Positions 1 to 8,132 of a DNA stretch of 64,000 nt are shown here, one piece after another (position 1 is the first letter of the stretch; each line of letters starts with the position of its first letter). Source of the DNA: JABWBD01 sp040768665 (GTDB taxonomy: Bacteria; Planctomycetota; Planctomycetia; Pirellulales; Thermoguttaceae); the NCBI GenBank assembly GCA_040768665.1, contig JAXGMN010000029.1:62001-126000 (forward strand). Reading direction: 5' to 3'. The notes below the pieces were generated by a model. The model searched no databases. It was not told the DNA's origin and saw only the letters and a list, made by a program, of their open reading frames with translations. The position numbers and the translations under genes were made by a program.

Positions 1-329
1 CGCTCCGAGCAGGGGCGACGCAAGACACGGCTGCGAGGCGATCCAGTCAATGCCCTTCGTCCTTCCGGCGTGTTGTGCCGCAGTTGCCGAAAGGCAGAAC
101 GGTACAGGCCGCTAAGCCTTGGTACCATAAAACGTTGACATTTAACTTCTGGCAGAGAGGTTGGATGTGAGGGCCTGATTTCAAGTCCGCGCGCACACCC
201 AGCAACAATGCTTGCCACAGACCTTGATTGCCGTTATCTTGAAAGGCCATGTGAATAGGGGATACCGTTCACACCGGTCTGTGCATGAATGTCGGTCCCG
301 AGGACCTCCAACTACGGAAGGAACGAAAG
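1..329. other. Left edge, no supported gene
   Basis: Short overlapping open frames exist on both strands, including one plus-strand frame open from the window edge to about position 141. None has a recognisable product or ribosome site. It may contain the tail of a gene that begins outside the window. No convincing promoter was found ahead of the gene at 330. Confidence 0.4.
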
Positions 330-1895
330 ATGAACGGTTTGCTGCATGGTTCTGGATGTGGATGTTGCGGCGTGAGCCGCCGGCAGTTCCTTTCTCGGGG
401 ATGCGCCGCATGCGCCGGCGCAGCATGTGGACTTGCCCTGCGGGCACCGACCGCTCACGGCGCGGAAAGCGAGAAGGTCAAAGTGCGGCTGGTCTTCTCG
501 CACTGCCCTCCCGACCAGATCACCTGGCCCAACATCGGTTACGACTACGAGTCGCATAAGCAGCAAGTGCTCGCGCAGTTGCAGCAGGCCTGTCCCCAAG
601 TGCAGTTGCTTCCCGTTCTGGCTCAGGCTCCCGAGGACGTCGACAAAATCGTTCGGGACGACAAGCAGGTCGACGGCTATCTCCTGTACTTCGCGGGTAT
701 GAAGGGCTCGGGACCGGCGCTGCTGCCTAAGCTGGGGCAGGCCAATCGACCTACCGTGGTTGTCGATCACCTCTACGCCGGCACGGGCAACTATTTCGGG
801 GCCATGGGCGCGATTCGCCGCGCCGGATGGAAGATGGTGCCCGTCTCCAGCTCACGGTTCGAGGACCTGGTCGAGGTGGTCCGTTGCTTCACAGCGTTGA
901 AAAAGCCGGGCGCCACGGTCGACGATTTCTTCGCCGCGGCCGACACGGCACGCCGCAAGAACATCGCCGCGATGGGCGACATGACCTGCAAGGCCGACCG
1001 CGTTGAGCCGGCGCCGGTCGGCAAGGTCGTCCAGCAGCTCAAGTCTTCCAAGATCCTGCTGGTTGGTCGAGCGGCGGGGGGACTTGGCAAGGCGATCGGC
1101 AGCGAGTTTGGCACGCAGGTTATTCCGGTAGAGTTTCCCGAGTTGCACGACGCCTGGCTGCGGGCAGATCGGCAGGCGGCTGCCGAGTTCGCCGATGGCT
1201 GGATGGGCAGGGCCGAGAAGGTCGTCGAGCCCGGTCGCGAGGAAATCGTCAAGTCCGGCGCCATGCACCTGGCCATGCAGGAACTGCTGAAGAAATACGA
1301 TGCCATGGCGATCACCATCAACTGTTTGGGCGGCTTCTACCAAGGCCATCTCCACGCCTTCCCCTGCCTCGGCTTCTGCCAGTTCAACGATACGGGGCTC
1401 GTCGGCGCGTGCGAGGGGGATCTGATGTCGACGATCACGATGCTGGCTGTGGGAATGCTGACGAATCGGCCCGGCTACATCTCCGATCCGGTTTTCGACA
1501 CCTCCAAGAACCAGATCATCTACGCCCACTGCGTCGCTCCCACGAAGGTCTTCGGCGCGGCGGGGTCGGCCAATCCGTTCCATATCCGCAACCACTCCGA
1601 GGACCGCCAAGGGGCGGCCATCCGCTCGCTTCTGCCATTGGGCTACTTGACCAGCAGCTTGAAGTTCATCCCCGGTAAGAAGGAATGCGTATTCCATCAG
1701 GGCAAAGCCGTCGAGAACATCGACGAAGACAAGGCCTGCCGCACCAAGCTGGCCGCCGAAGTCAAGGGCGACGTCGACAAGCTGATGCGCGGCTGGGAAT
1801 ACGGCTGGCACCGCGTGACGTTCTATGGGGACATCCGACAGCCGGTTGCCGAACTTTGCCGAGCCCTGAACGTGACGCTGGTTGAGGAAGCGTGA
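330..1895 (+). CDS. Tat-exported L-fucose/L-arabinose isomerase-fold protein
   Basis: A 521-residue protein. I chose the ATG at 330 rather than the upstream ATG at 285 because a GGAAGGAA stretch lies just before it and the twin-arginine signal (SRRQFL, about residues 15-20) then sits near the start. The signal is unusually cysteine-rich (GCGCCG before the arginines, CAACAGAAC after). The C-terminal half (INCLGGF, then a conserved CEGD segment and a TKVFG region) resembles the fucose/arabinose isomerase fold. Known family members are cytoplasmic ketol-isomerases of sugars. Export through Tat suggests a cofactor-bound or pre-folded enzyme acting outside the cytoplasm. Substrate and activity cannot be read from the sequence, and some planctomycete relatives may have lost catalysis. 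Confidence 0.7.
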   Translation: MNGLLHGSGCGCCGVSRRQFLSRGCAACAGAACGLALRAPTAHGAESEKVKVRLVFSHCPPDQITWPNIGYDYESHKQQVLAQLQQACPQVQLLPVLAQAPEDVDKIVRDDKQVDGYLLYFAGMKGSGPALLPKLGQANRPTVVVDHLYAGTGNYFGAMGAIRRAGWKMVPVSSSRFEDLVEVVRCFTALKKPGATVDDFFAAADTARRKNIAAMGDMTCKADRVEPAPVGKVVQQLKSSKILLVGRAAGGLGKAIGSEFGTQVIPVEFPELHDAWLRADRQAAAEFADGWMGRAEKVVEPGREEIVKSGAMHLAMQELLKKYDAMAITINCLGGFYQGHLHAFPCLGFCQFNDTGLVGACEGDLMSTITMLAVGMLTNRPGYISDPVFDTSKNQIIYAHCVAPTKVFGAAGSANPFHIRNHSEDRQGAAIRSLLPLGYLTSSLKFIPGKKECVFHQGKAVENIDEDKACRTKLAAEVKGDVDKLMRGWEYGWHRVTFYGDIRQPVAELCRALNVTLVEEA

Positions 1896-1993
1896 CGCGT
1901 AGAACGATCTTGCTGACAGCAAATGGTCGTCTCCGTCATGGAGACAGGCCCTCACGCCCTCCCTGGTTTAAGGAACTTCCGGGCAAATGTGGG

Positions 1994-2015
1994 CTCGGCA
2001 AGCGGGACCTACTGG
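1994..2015. repeat. Copy of a dispersed intergenic repeat
   Basis: The 19 bases at 1994-2012 (CTCGGCAAGCGGGACCTAC) recur in inverted orientation at 59051-59069, where they form one arm of a hairpin. A nearby TTTAAGG segment also has a counterpart at the second site. This points to a dispersed intergenic repeat family rather than chance. It lies 10 bp upstream of the epimerase start. Confidence 0.55.
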
Positions 2016-2024
2016 CGACGAAAG

Positions 2025-3005
2025 ATGGCGATCCTTGTTACTGGTGCGACCGGTCTGCTGGGAAATAACGTCGTCCGACTGCTTCTGCAGCAAGGCGAGC
2101 CGGTCCGGGTCTTCATTCGTGAGGGAGGCGATCCGCGGCCCCTGGCCGGGCTGCCGGTCGAGATCGCCAAAGGGGATATCCGCGACGCGGAGATGGTCCG
2201 GCGTGCCGTCGAGGGAGTGTCCGCGGTTATCCACGCCGCTGCCATCGTACAGATTGGCTGGTCGGGGCTCGAACAACAGCGGGCCGTCAATGTGGTGGGA
2301 ACGCAACACGTGTCGGAGGCGGCAGCGGCGGCCGGCATCCGGATGGTCCACGTGTCGAGCGTCGATGCCCTTGGCGTCGGCTCTCGGGACAGCCCTGCGG
2401 ACGAGGACTCCCCGCGAGAAGGAAAAATCCCCTGCACCTATGTCGTCACCAAGCGGGAAGCAGAGGAGGTGGTCCGAGGTCAACTCGGGCGGGGTTTGGA
2501 CGCCGTGGTGGTGAACCCGGGCTTCATGCTTGGCCCCTGGGATTGGAAACCGTCATCGGGACGCATGCTGCTGCAGGTAGCGCGGGGATTCACGCCCGTG
2601 GCGCCAACCGGCGGCTGTTCGCTGTGCGACGTCCGCGACGTTGCCCGCGGCGTCGTCGGTGCGCTGCGGTACGGTCGCCGGGGCCGCAACTACATCCTCG
2701 CCGGCCACAACACGGGATACCTTGAGTTGTGGCGGTTGTTTGCGGAGGTAACCGGTGGTCGAGGCCCGTGGTTTCGCGCCGGACCCGTGGTGCGAATCCT
2801 CGGTGGCCGAGGGGGTGATGTGTGGGGGAATCTCACCGGACGCGAACCGGATCTTAATTCGGCCTCGGTGGCCCTGTCGGGTCAATGGCACTACTACAGC
2901 AGCGCCCACGCCGAGTTGGAGTTGTCTTACCGCATTCGCCCTGCTCGCGAAACGGTGGAGGCGGCCTGGCAATGGTTCCAGGAACAATCATCGGCGAAAT
3001 GCTGA
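2025..3005 (+). CDS. NAD-dependent epimerase/dehydratase (extended SDR, dihydroflavonol-reductase-like)
   Basis: A 326-residue protein starting at the ATG at 2025, where the Rossmann fold begins at once (MAILVTGATGLLG). The 34 residues of open frame upstream have no family similarity. The glycine motif TGATGLLG binds NAD(P). The catalytic serine lies in HVSSVDALG and the YxxxK pair in the YVVTK segment. The family oxidises or epimerises nucleotide sugars or reduces ketone substrates. The overall pattern is closest to the dihydroflavonol-4-reductase/HpnA branch. The gene follows the isomerase-like gene by 129 bp and ends 51 bp from the convergent beta-helix gene. The exact substrate is unknown. 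Confidence 0.85.
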   Translation: MAILVTGATGLLGNNVVRLLLQQGEPVRVFIREGGDPRPLAGLPVEIAKGDIRDAEMVRRAVEGVSAVIHAAAIVQIGWSGLEQQRAVNVVGTQHVSEAAAAAGIRMVHVSSVDALGVGSRDSPADEDSPREGKIPCTYVVTKREAEEVVRGQLGRGLDAVVVNPGFMLGPWDWKPSSGRMLLQVARGFTPVAPTGGCSLCDVRDVARGVVGALRYGRRGRNYILAGHNTGYLELWRLFAEVTGGRGPWFRAGPVVRILGGRGGDVWGNLTGREPDLNSASVALSGQWHYYSSAHAELELSYRIRPARETVEAAWQWFQEQSSAKC

Positions 3006-3056
3006 TCGATGGAGGTGTTGGCTGGAATGGCTAGCCCCTGACCACCGCGTCAACGG

Positions 3057-5258
3057 TTACTCGTCCGTGTAGAGCCCGATCTTGTCGAAGGGGATTGTTT
3101 CGAAAGAGGGGAGCTTTTCACGGATCCACGACTGAACGTGCGAGAACGAGCCTTGGGTCGGGACGCCGTCGAGGCCGAGGTCAAGTGGTTTGTCCGGCGC
3201 GCCGGAGAGCGTGGTGAAGCCTTTGACGTCAAGGGGTTTTGCCGCGCCTTCGGCCGAGCCGGAGGTGTTGACGACGAGGTTATCGGCGATTTCGAACTTG
3301 CCGAGGAGCTTCTTGACGTTGCCGTCAAAGCTGCAGATCTGCCTGGTGCAGTCGACAAACACGTTACGGCAAATCGTGTTGCCCAGTGGCTCGCGCGGCT
3401 GCTCGTCCATGATTGCCGCCAGGCGCGGGTACCGGGTGCTCCAGGGAGGTTGCGTGTAGTTGAACTGCCGGGCTTTCGCTTCCAGATGCCAACTCTTGTC
3501 CGCGGGGTTGTTCCATTGCTTCCACGTCATGCCGCGGGCGTCGATATGCAGCCCGATGGGGCAGTCGATAACCAGGTTGTTCAGGACCGGATTATCGCGG
3601 CCGCCGCCGATCATGAGGGCGCGGCCGGCGCGGTAGAAGACGTTACCCTCAAGCGTGTCGCCGCAATCGCAGTCGTCGAGATAGATGCCCATCGTGTTGA
3701 CGTGTTCGGCATTGCCGCTGCCGAGGTCGTGGATGTAGTTGTGCCGCAGTACGTTTCCCCGGCTCGTCCAGTCGCGGCCGGTGTAGAAGGCGCCGGCATC
3801 GCCGGTCTCCATGACCACGCGCCACACTTCGTTCCGCTCAAATAGGTGCTCGTTTCCGCCATACAGGACGGCGTTGTGGGGCGCGTCGTGGATGGCGTTG
3901 TTGCGGGCGATCTGGCCGCAACCGTTCGCGCCGATTCCCGGCGCATACGTCCGCTGGAAGAGGCCGAAGTGGTGGATGTGGTTGTTTTCCGCGAGGTTGT
4001 TGGCCGGTGTCAGCGACTTGCGGTCTCCGCCGTTGAGCGAGATGCCGCCGCGACCGAGGTTGTAGACTTCGCACGATCGGATCGTGCAGGTGGAGCCGTC
4101 GAGCGAAATGCCACCCCCGGCCAGGTTGGCAATCGCGCAGTGGGCGATTTCCAAGTGCTCGGCGCCGCGGGCGATGATTCCATCGGCATGCCCGTACTTG
4201 ACACTCAGACCGACCAGTTTCACGTGCTTCGCGCCGTTCACCTTGACCAGCGGCTCGGGCAGCGTCGCCAGAACGATTTCGGTCTTGGCCAGATCGCCTT
4301 CGGGATAGAAGTAGAGGAGCTTGCGGGGCCGGTCCAAATACCATTCGCCGGGAGCATCCAGTTCCTCCAGGGCGTTCATCGCGAAGAAGCGGCGTTTCGC
4401 TCCGCCCCAGGTGCCGGCGTTGATCCCGTAGGAATGCGGCGCGGCCAGCGTGATGACCTTGTCTTGTTTGTCATAGGACCCGATGCGGATGACTTCGTCG
4501 CTCCAGTCATGGGTCCAGTAGCCGAGGAGCCAGACGCCTTCCGAGAGGTTCCAGTGTGCCGGTCGTGGGTCATCGAACACGAACGAGCCCGGATGCGGTT
4601 TGCGCAAGGCGGGGTCCGCGGCATCGGGCTGGGGCAGGCCGTTGTCGACGGCCTTCGAAAACGTCGCCCAGCCGCCGCCGGTTGCGGCGGCGTTGGGCCA
4701 GCGGGCGAGCGTCATGGGCTGGTGGTTCACGTACAGCCAGGGAGCCGCGGGGGCTCCGCGGAAGGCGGTTTTGAATTCGGGAAAGGCGCCCGGCACCTTG
4801 GCCGAGAGATCGCAGACGCGGACCTTGTCGCGAACCGCCGGGTCCAGACGCGAGAGGACGGCTCCGTCGGTAAGGGCTTTGAAGGATGCAGGTTCCAGGG
4901 CAACGCCGCCCTGAAGCCGCGCTTTGCGTTTTTCGCGGGCACGGTAGACCACCGGCGCTTCCGCCGTGCCGCTGTCCGCGGCGGTGAGGTCCCAGGAGGC
5001 GTTCAGGGGATAGACGCCCGTGGCCAGGTCGACCGTCACCGCCTTGTCGCCGGCGATCTTGCCGGCCCTGCGAAGTTCACGAATCGCGTCGCGAGCTTGT
5101 GCTGGAGTTTGAAAGGGTTTTTGGCGGCTACCGTCTCCGTTCGGCGCCGCGTCGGCTGCCACGTACAGGTCCAACGCCGCATGACTCCGCTTTTCATCCG
5201 GCATCGCACTGCTGCCGACGATTGCGACCAGAATGAGCGCACCCAGTGTTCGTAACAT
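3057..5258 (-). CDS. Secreted right-handed parallel beta-helix protein
   Basis: A 733-residue protein with a Sec signal peptide (MLRTLGALILVAIVG) and an AAGGAA ribosome site 8 nt before the ATG. The mature N-terminus has the DLYVA...GDGS...PFQTPAQARDAIREL pattern that opens many planctomycete beta-helix proteins. The middle third (about residues 340-570) is a ladder of short repeats such as NNHIHHFG, NNAIHDAP and RNEVWRV, typical of pectate-lyase-like coils. Family members are polysaccharide lyases or hydrolases, or passive adhesive helices. No specific catalytic residue set can be assigned, so the substrate is open. The gene is convergent with the epimerase and divergent from the Tat protein at 5548. 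Confidence 0.8.
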   Translation of the reverse strand: MLRTLGALILVAIVGSSAMPDEKRSHAALDLYVAADAAPNGDGSRQKPFQTPAQARDAIRELRRAGKIAGDKAVTVDLATGVYPLNASWDLTAADSGTAEAPVVYRAREKRKARLQGGVALEPASFKALTDGAVLSRLDPAVRDKVRVCDLSAKVPGAFPEFKTAFRGAPAAPWLYVNHQPMTLARWPNAAATGGGWATFSKAVDNGLPQPDAADPALRKPHPGSFVFDDPRPAHWNLSEGVWLLGYWTHDWSDEVIRIGSYDKQDKVITLAAPHSYGINAGTWGGAKRRFFAMNALEELDAPGEWYLDRPRKLLYFYPEGDLAKTEIVLATLPEPLVKVNGAKHVKLVGLSVKYGHADGIIARGAEHLEIAHCAIANLAGGGISLDGSTCTIRSCEVYNLGRGGISLNGGDRKSLTPANNLAENNHIHHFGLFQRTYAPGIGANGCGQIARNNAIHDAPHNAVLYGGNEHLFERNEVWRVVMETGDAGAFYTGRDWTSRGNVLRHNYIHDLGSGNAEHVNTMGIYLDDCDCGDTLEGNVFYRAGRALMIGGGRDNPVLNNLVIDCPIGLHIDARGMTWKQWNNPADKSWHLEAKARQFNYTQPPWSTRYPRLAAIMDEQPREPLGNTICRNVFVDCTRQICSFDGNVKKLLGKFEIADNLVVNTSGSAEGAAKPLDVKGFTTLSGAPDKPLDLGLDGVPTQGSFSHVQSWIREKLPSFETIPFDKIGLYTDE

Positions 5259-5547
5259 GGGAATGATTCCTTAATGTGCAGAAAGATCTCGAGGCGGGTC
5301 CATTGGAGCGCGTGCCATTTGAGCAGACTTAAGGTCCGCACGCAAGACGAGGGGCAAGCGGTCGGCGGAAAGTTTTTGTAGCAAGCCGAAGCCTAAGCCG
5401 AGGATCAGGTTGAATGGCCGCCAGTACGATCGTTCCCGCGATCGTTTTCATGCTTTCTCCGGCAGGGAGGCCAGCCCGCCGGGCCGTTGCCGTCTTGCAG
5501 GGACCCGGCCCGGAGGGGAGAATGCCGATACCGCGAGGAGCATGCCC
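5259..5547. other. Divergent intergenic region
   Basis: This 289-bp gap separates two divergently transcribed exported-protein genes and must hold both promoters. No clear -35/-10 pair or operator palindrome was recognised. Confidence 0.4.
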
Positions 5548-7191
5548 ATGCACGTGGAATTCCAGCGACTGTGCCGCCGCCGCTTTCTGGCACAGGGTGC
5601 GCAGCTCGCGGCGATTGCCGCGGGTGGTGCGGCCGGCGGGTTGCGTAGCGCACGGGCGGGCCGAGCGCAACAGCAACAACTATCTCGCCTGCGAGGCAAG
5701 ATTTTCGCGGAGTGCGGCAACAACGTCGTCCGACTGCTCCGGGGATGGCTCGAACAGAAGCTGGACCCTCGGACACACCTTTTCAGCCGCGGTGGAGTCT
5801 GGGATTACCACAACGAGGCTGCCGATCACTACTCGTCGCTGGTGCTGATCGCCCATTACGTCGATCCGAACTTGATCGAGCCAGGCGGCATCCTGCACCG
5901 GACTCTTCGGAGTTCCATCAGGCTATGCTCGACTCCCAGCGGGCTGCCGACCACGTATGATTTGCGTGCGGAAGCGCAAGGCCGCCGAGCCAGCCTTGTC
6001 GAACTGTCCGAGTGGCTCCGCGACGGCCTGATCCGAATCCTGGAGGTCCTCGGGACGGACAACGACTGGTACCGAGAGCTTGAGCGTCTGACGGAGGCAG
6101 TCCTGGCCGCAGCGGCAAAGGAGGGAACGCTCTGGCAAGCGTTGCGGACCGATGAGGCCCGAGGCAACATGCTTCAGACACTGGCGAGGCTCTATGCGGT
6201 CTCCGGCAAGGAGTCTTGTCTCCGTGCCGCCGAGGAACTGGCCGATGCGGTCCTTCTTGGACCTGAGCAATCGCAAGCGCCCATGGTATTCTCCGATCAT
6301 GGGTGCGAGTTGGTACCGGGGCTGGGTGAGCTAATCGCGCTGGAATGTCAGTTGGGAAATGCAAGAGCTGAAACCTACCGCAAGCCGTTGCGGTACCTGC
6401 TTGACTCCGTTCTGGCCGGCGGTGCCGATCCGGTGACCGGACTGTTTTCGCAGGTGAAGCCCCGCGCCGGCGAGCTGGTCCGGCTGCAACCTCCTGACAC
6501 CTGGGGCTATGTGCTATTCGCCTACGAGAACTACGACCGCGCGACCGGGGAAGGACGATATACCGCGGCCGTGGAAAGGCCGCTGCGATGGCTGATCGAT
6601 CATCGTGAGCATTATCCCGATTTCAAAGACACCCTCTGGCCGCGATCCCTGAGCTCCGACGATTGGAGCGACTCCTATGAGAGCATGATTGTGCTCTGGA
6701 ACCGTTACCGCGAGGTGGGCGATGGCTTTGCCTGGCTTGACTGGGCCACTCGCCAACACGTTCACCGCAGCCCTATGGATCGAAAGTACGGGCCTTACAC
6801 AGGAGGCCATTTTGACGGCAGCGCCGGGCGGACCCTGGCGATGCATATGATGCTCTGTTCGCAGGGAGTCCGCGCGGCGCCTTTTCGGGAAGGCCTGGAG
6901 TTGGGCGGAATCCAGGAGAACGGACAACTGCTCTTGACGGTTCAAGCCCCGGACGAATGGCGCGGTCGACTGTTCTTCGACGGCCCGCGAACGGAGTTCC
7001 CTGCCGGGTCGATCCATTGGGCACGTATCAATGAAATGGCCCAGTGGTTCATCGTACGGCCGGAAAAGCGCTACCGGGTTGTAGTCAATTATGGTCCTGA
7101 AGCGGTGGTATCCGGGAGAAATCTGCTGGACGGCTGGCGCGTCGACCTCAGCCCCGGTGCTTCTCGCATCATTTGTGTCGCTGAACAGTAG
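5548..7191 (+). CDS. Tat-exported protein of unknown function, alpha/alpha-toroid-like
   Basis: About 547 residues from the ATG at 5548, chosen because GAGGAG lies at a good distance and the twin-arginine motif CRRRFLAQG then starts near residue 9. Upstream in-frame ATGs at 5410 and 5542 are less likely. The mature part is helix-rich, with segments such as AEELADAVLLG and DWSDSYESMIVLWNRY, reminiscent of (alpha/alpha)6-barrel glycosidases or lyases. A beta-rich C-terminal end begins near GGIQENGQLLL. No family can be named with confidence, and no catalytic residues can be assigned. The neighbours suggest polysaccharide breakdown outside the cytoplasm. Confidence 0.65.
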   Translation: MHVEFQRLCRRRFLAQGAQLAAIAAGGAAGGLRSARAGRAQQQQLSRLRGKIFAECGNNVVRLLRGWLEQKLDPRTHLFSRGGVWDYHNEAADHYSSLVLIAHYVDPNLIEPGGILHRTLRSSIRLCSTPSGLPTTYDLRAEAQGRRASLVELSEWLRDGLIRILEVLGTDNDWYRELERLTEAVLAAAAKEGTLWQALRTDEARGNMLQTLARLYAVSGKESCLRAAEELADAVLLGPEQSQAPMVFSDHGCELVPGLGELIALECQLGNARAETYRKPLRYLLDSVLAGGADPVTGLFSQVKPRAGELVRLQPPDTWGYVLFAYENYDRATGEGRYTAAVERPLRWLIDHREHYPDFKDTLWPRSLSSDDWSDSYESMIVLWNRYREVGDGFAWLDWATRQHVHRSPMDRKYGPYTGGHFDGSAGRTLAMHMMLCSQGVRAAPFREGLELGGIQENGQLLLTVQAPDEWRGRLFFDGPRTEFPAGSIHWARINEMAQWFIVRPEKRYRVVVNYGPEAVVSGRNLLDGWRVDLSPGASRIICVAEQ

Positions 7192-7254
7192 TCGTTTCGA
7201 AGGAAGAACGCCTCCCCATCGAGCATATTGTCTGTCCGTAGACCCGATACCACC

Positions 7255-8132
7255 ATGAGCCAATCACCCCCTGCAACCAACTCTGCCGCCGCGCGTCCGC
7301 CCATGCTCAGGCGAGCCTTGGGGCCCGCCGTCGCCACGGCCGTGGTGGTGGGCAATACGATCGGTTCGGGCATCTTTCTCAAACCGGGCAACATCGCCGC
7401 GGATGGCGGGCAATTCTGGCTGATCATTACCCTTTGGGTCGCAGGCGGCGTGTTGTGCCTGCTCGGAGCCCTATCGATGGCCGAGCTGGCGACCATGCTG
7501 CCTCAGGCCGGTGGCCCCTACGTATACGTTCGGGAGGCTTACGGGAAACTGGTAGCTTTTCTCTACGGTTGGTGCGAAATGTTCTTCAGCAGGCCGGCTT
7601 CCACGGGCGCCCTGGCCGTCGCTTTCGTCGGTTCTCTCATGCTTGCGATCGAATGGGAGGTCTCCGCCGTCACGCAGGTCCTTCTTGCGGCTGCCTTGCT
7701 GGCCGTCCTGGCTTGGGTGAACGTCCTCGGTGTGGTGTGGGGCGGACGTCTGCAATTCGTCACCACGGCAATCAAGGCCGGCTTCCTCGCCTTGGTGGCA
7801 TTGCTGCCCTGGATCATACTGCCGCTGACCGAGCAAAGCCTCGGCTGGTCGAACTACGCCACGACGGTAACACCGCGTCTGCCTTCGCTTTCGGCGCAGA
7901 TCGGCGCCCGGATCTGCGGCGCCGCTACAAGACTTGGGGATACCCGCTGACGCCTCTGGTGTTCGTGGCGGTCTACCTCTGGTTCCTCGTGCAGGTGTAT
8001 TCCAGCCATCCGTTGGAATCCCGCGCCGGCCTGCTGTTCATCGCGCTGGGTGTGCCCATCTATTGGCTTTACCGGAGAGCTTCTCTTCACGCCCAACGGA
8101 ACAGATCATTGTCCTGTTCGAAGCCTTGGTGA
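7255..8132 (+). pseudogene. Amino-acid permease (APC family), internally deleted and frameshifted
   Basis: The first frame (ATG 7255 to stop 7950) encodes the N-terminal half of an APC transporter. It includes the family signature VVVGNTIGSGIFLKPG in helix 1 and about five or six membrane segments up to NYATTVTPRLPS. In the next frame, from about 7902, comes the family's C-terminal end, recognisable by RRPDL followed by YKTWGYPLTPLVF and two more helices ending YWLYRR. The normal middle of about 150-200 residues is missing and the two parts are out of frame. This indicates a large internal deletion with a frameshift, or an assembly error. The product cannot be a working 12-helix transporter. 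Confidence 0.8.

Noticed and set aside
1923..2025. Longer N-terminus for the epimerase from the ATG at 1923
   Set aside because: The extension runs through the dispersed repeat and a small hairpin and is unlike the family. The Rossmann fold starts exactly at 2025.
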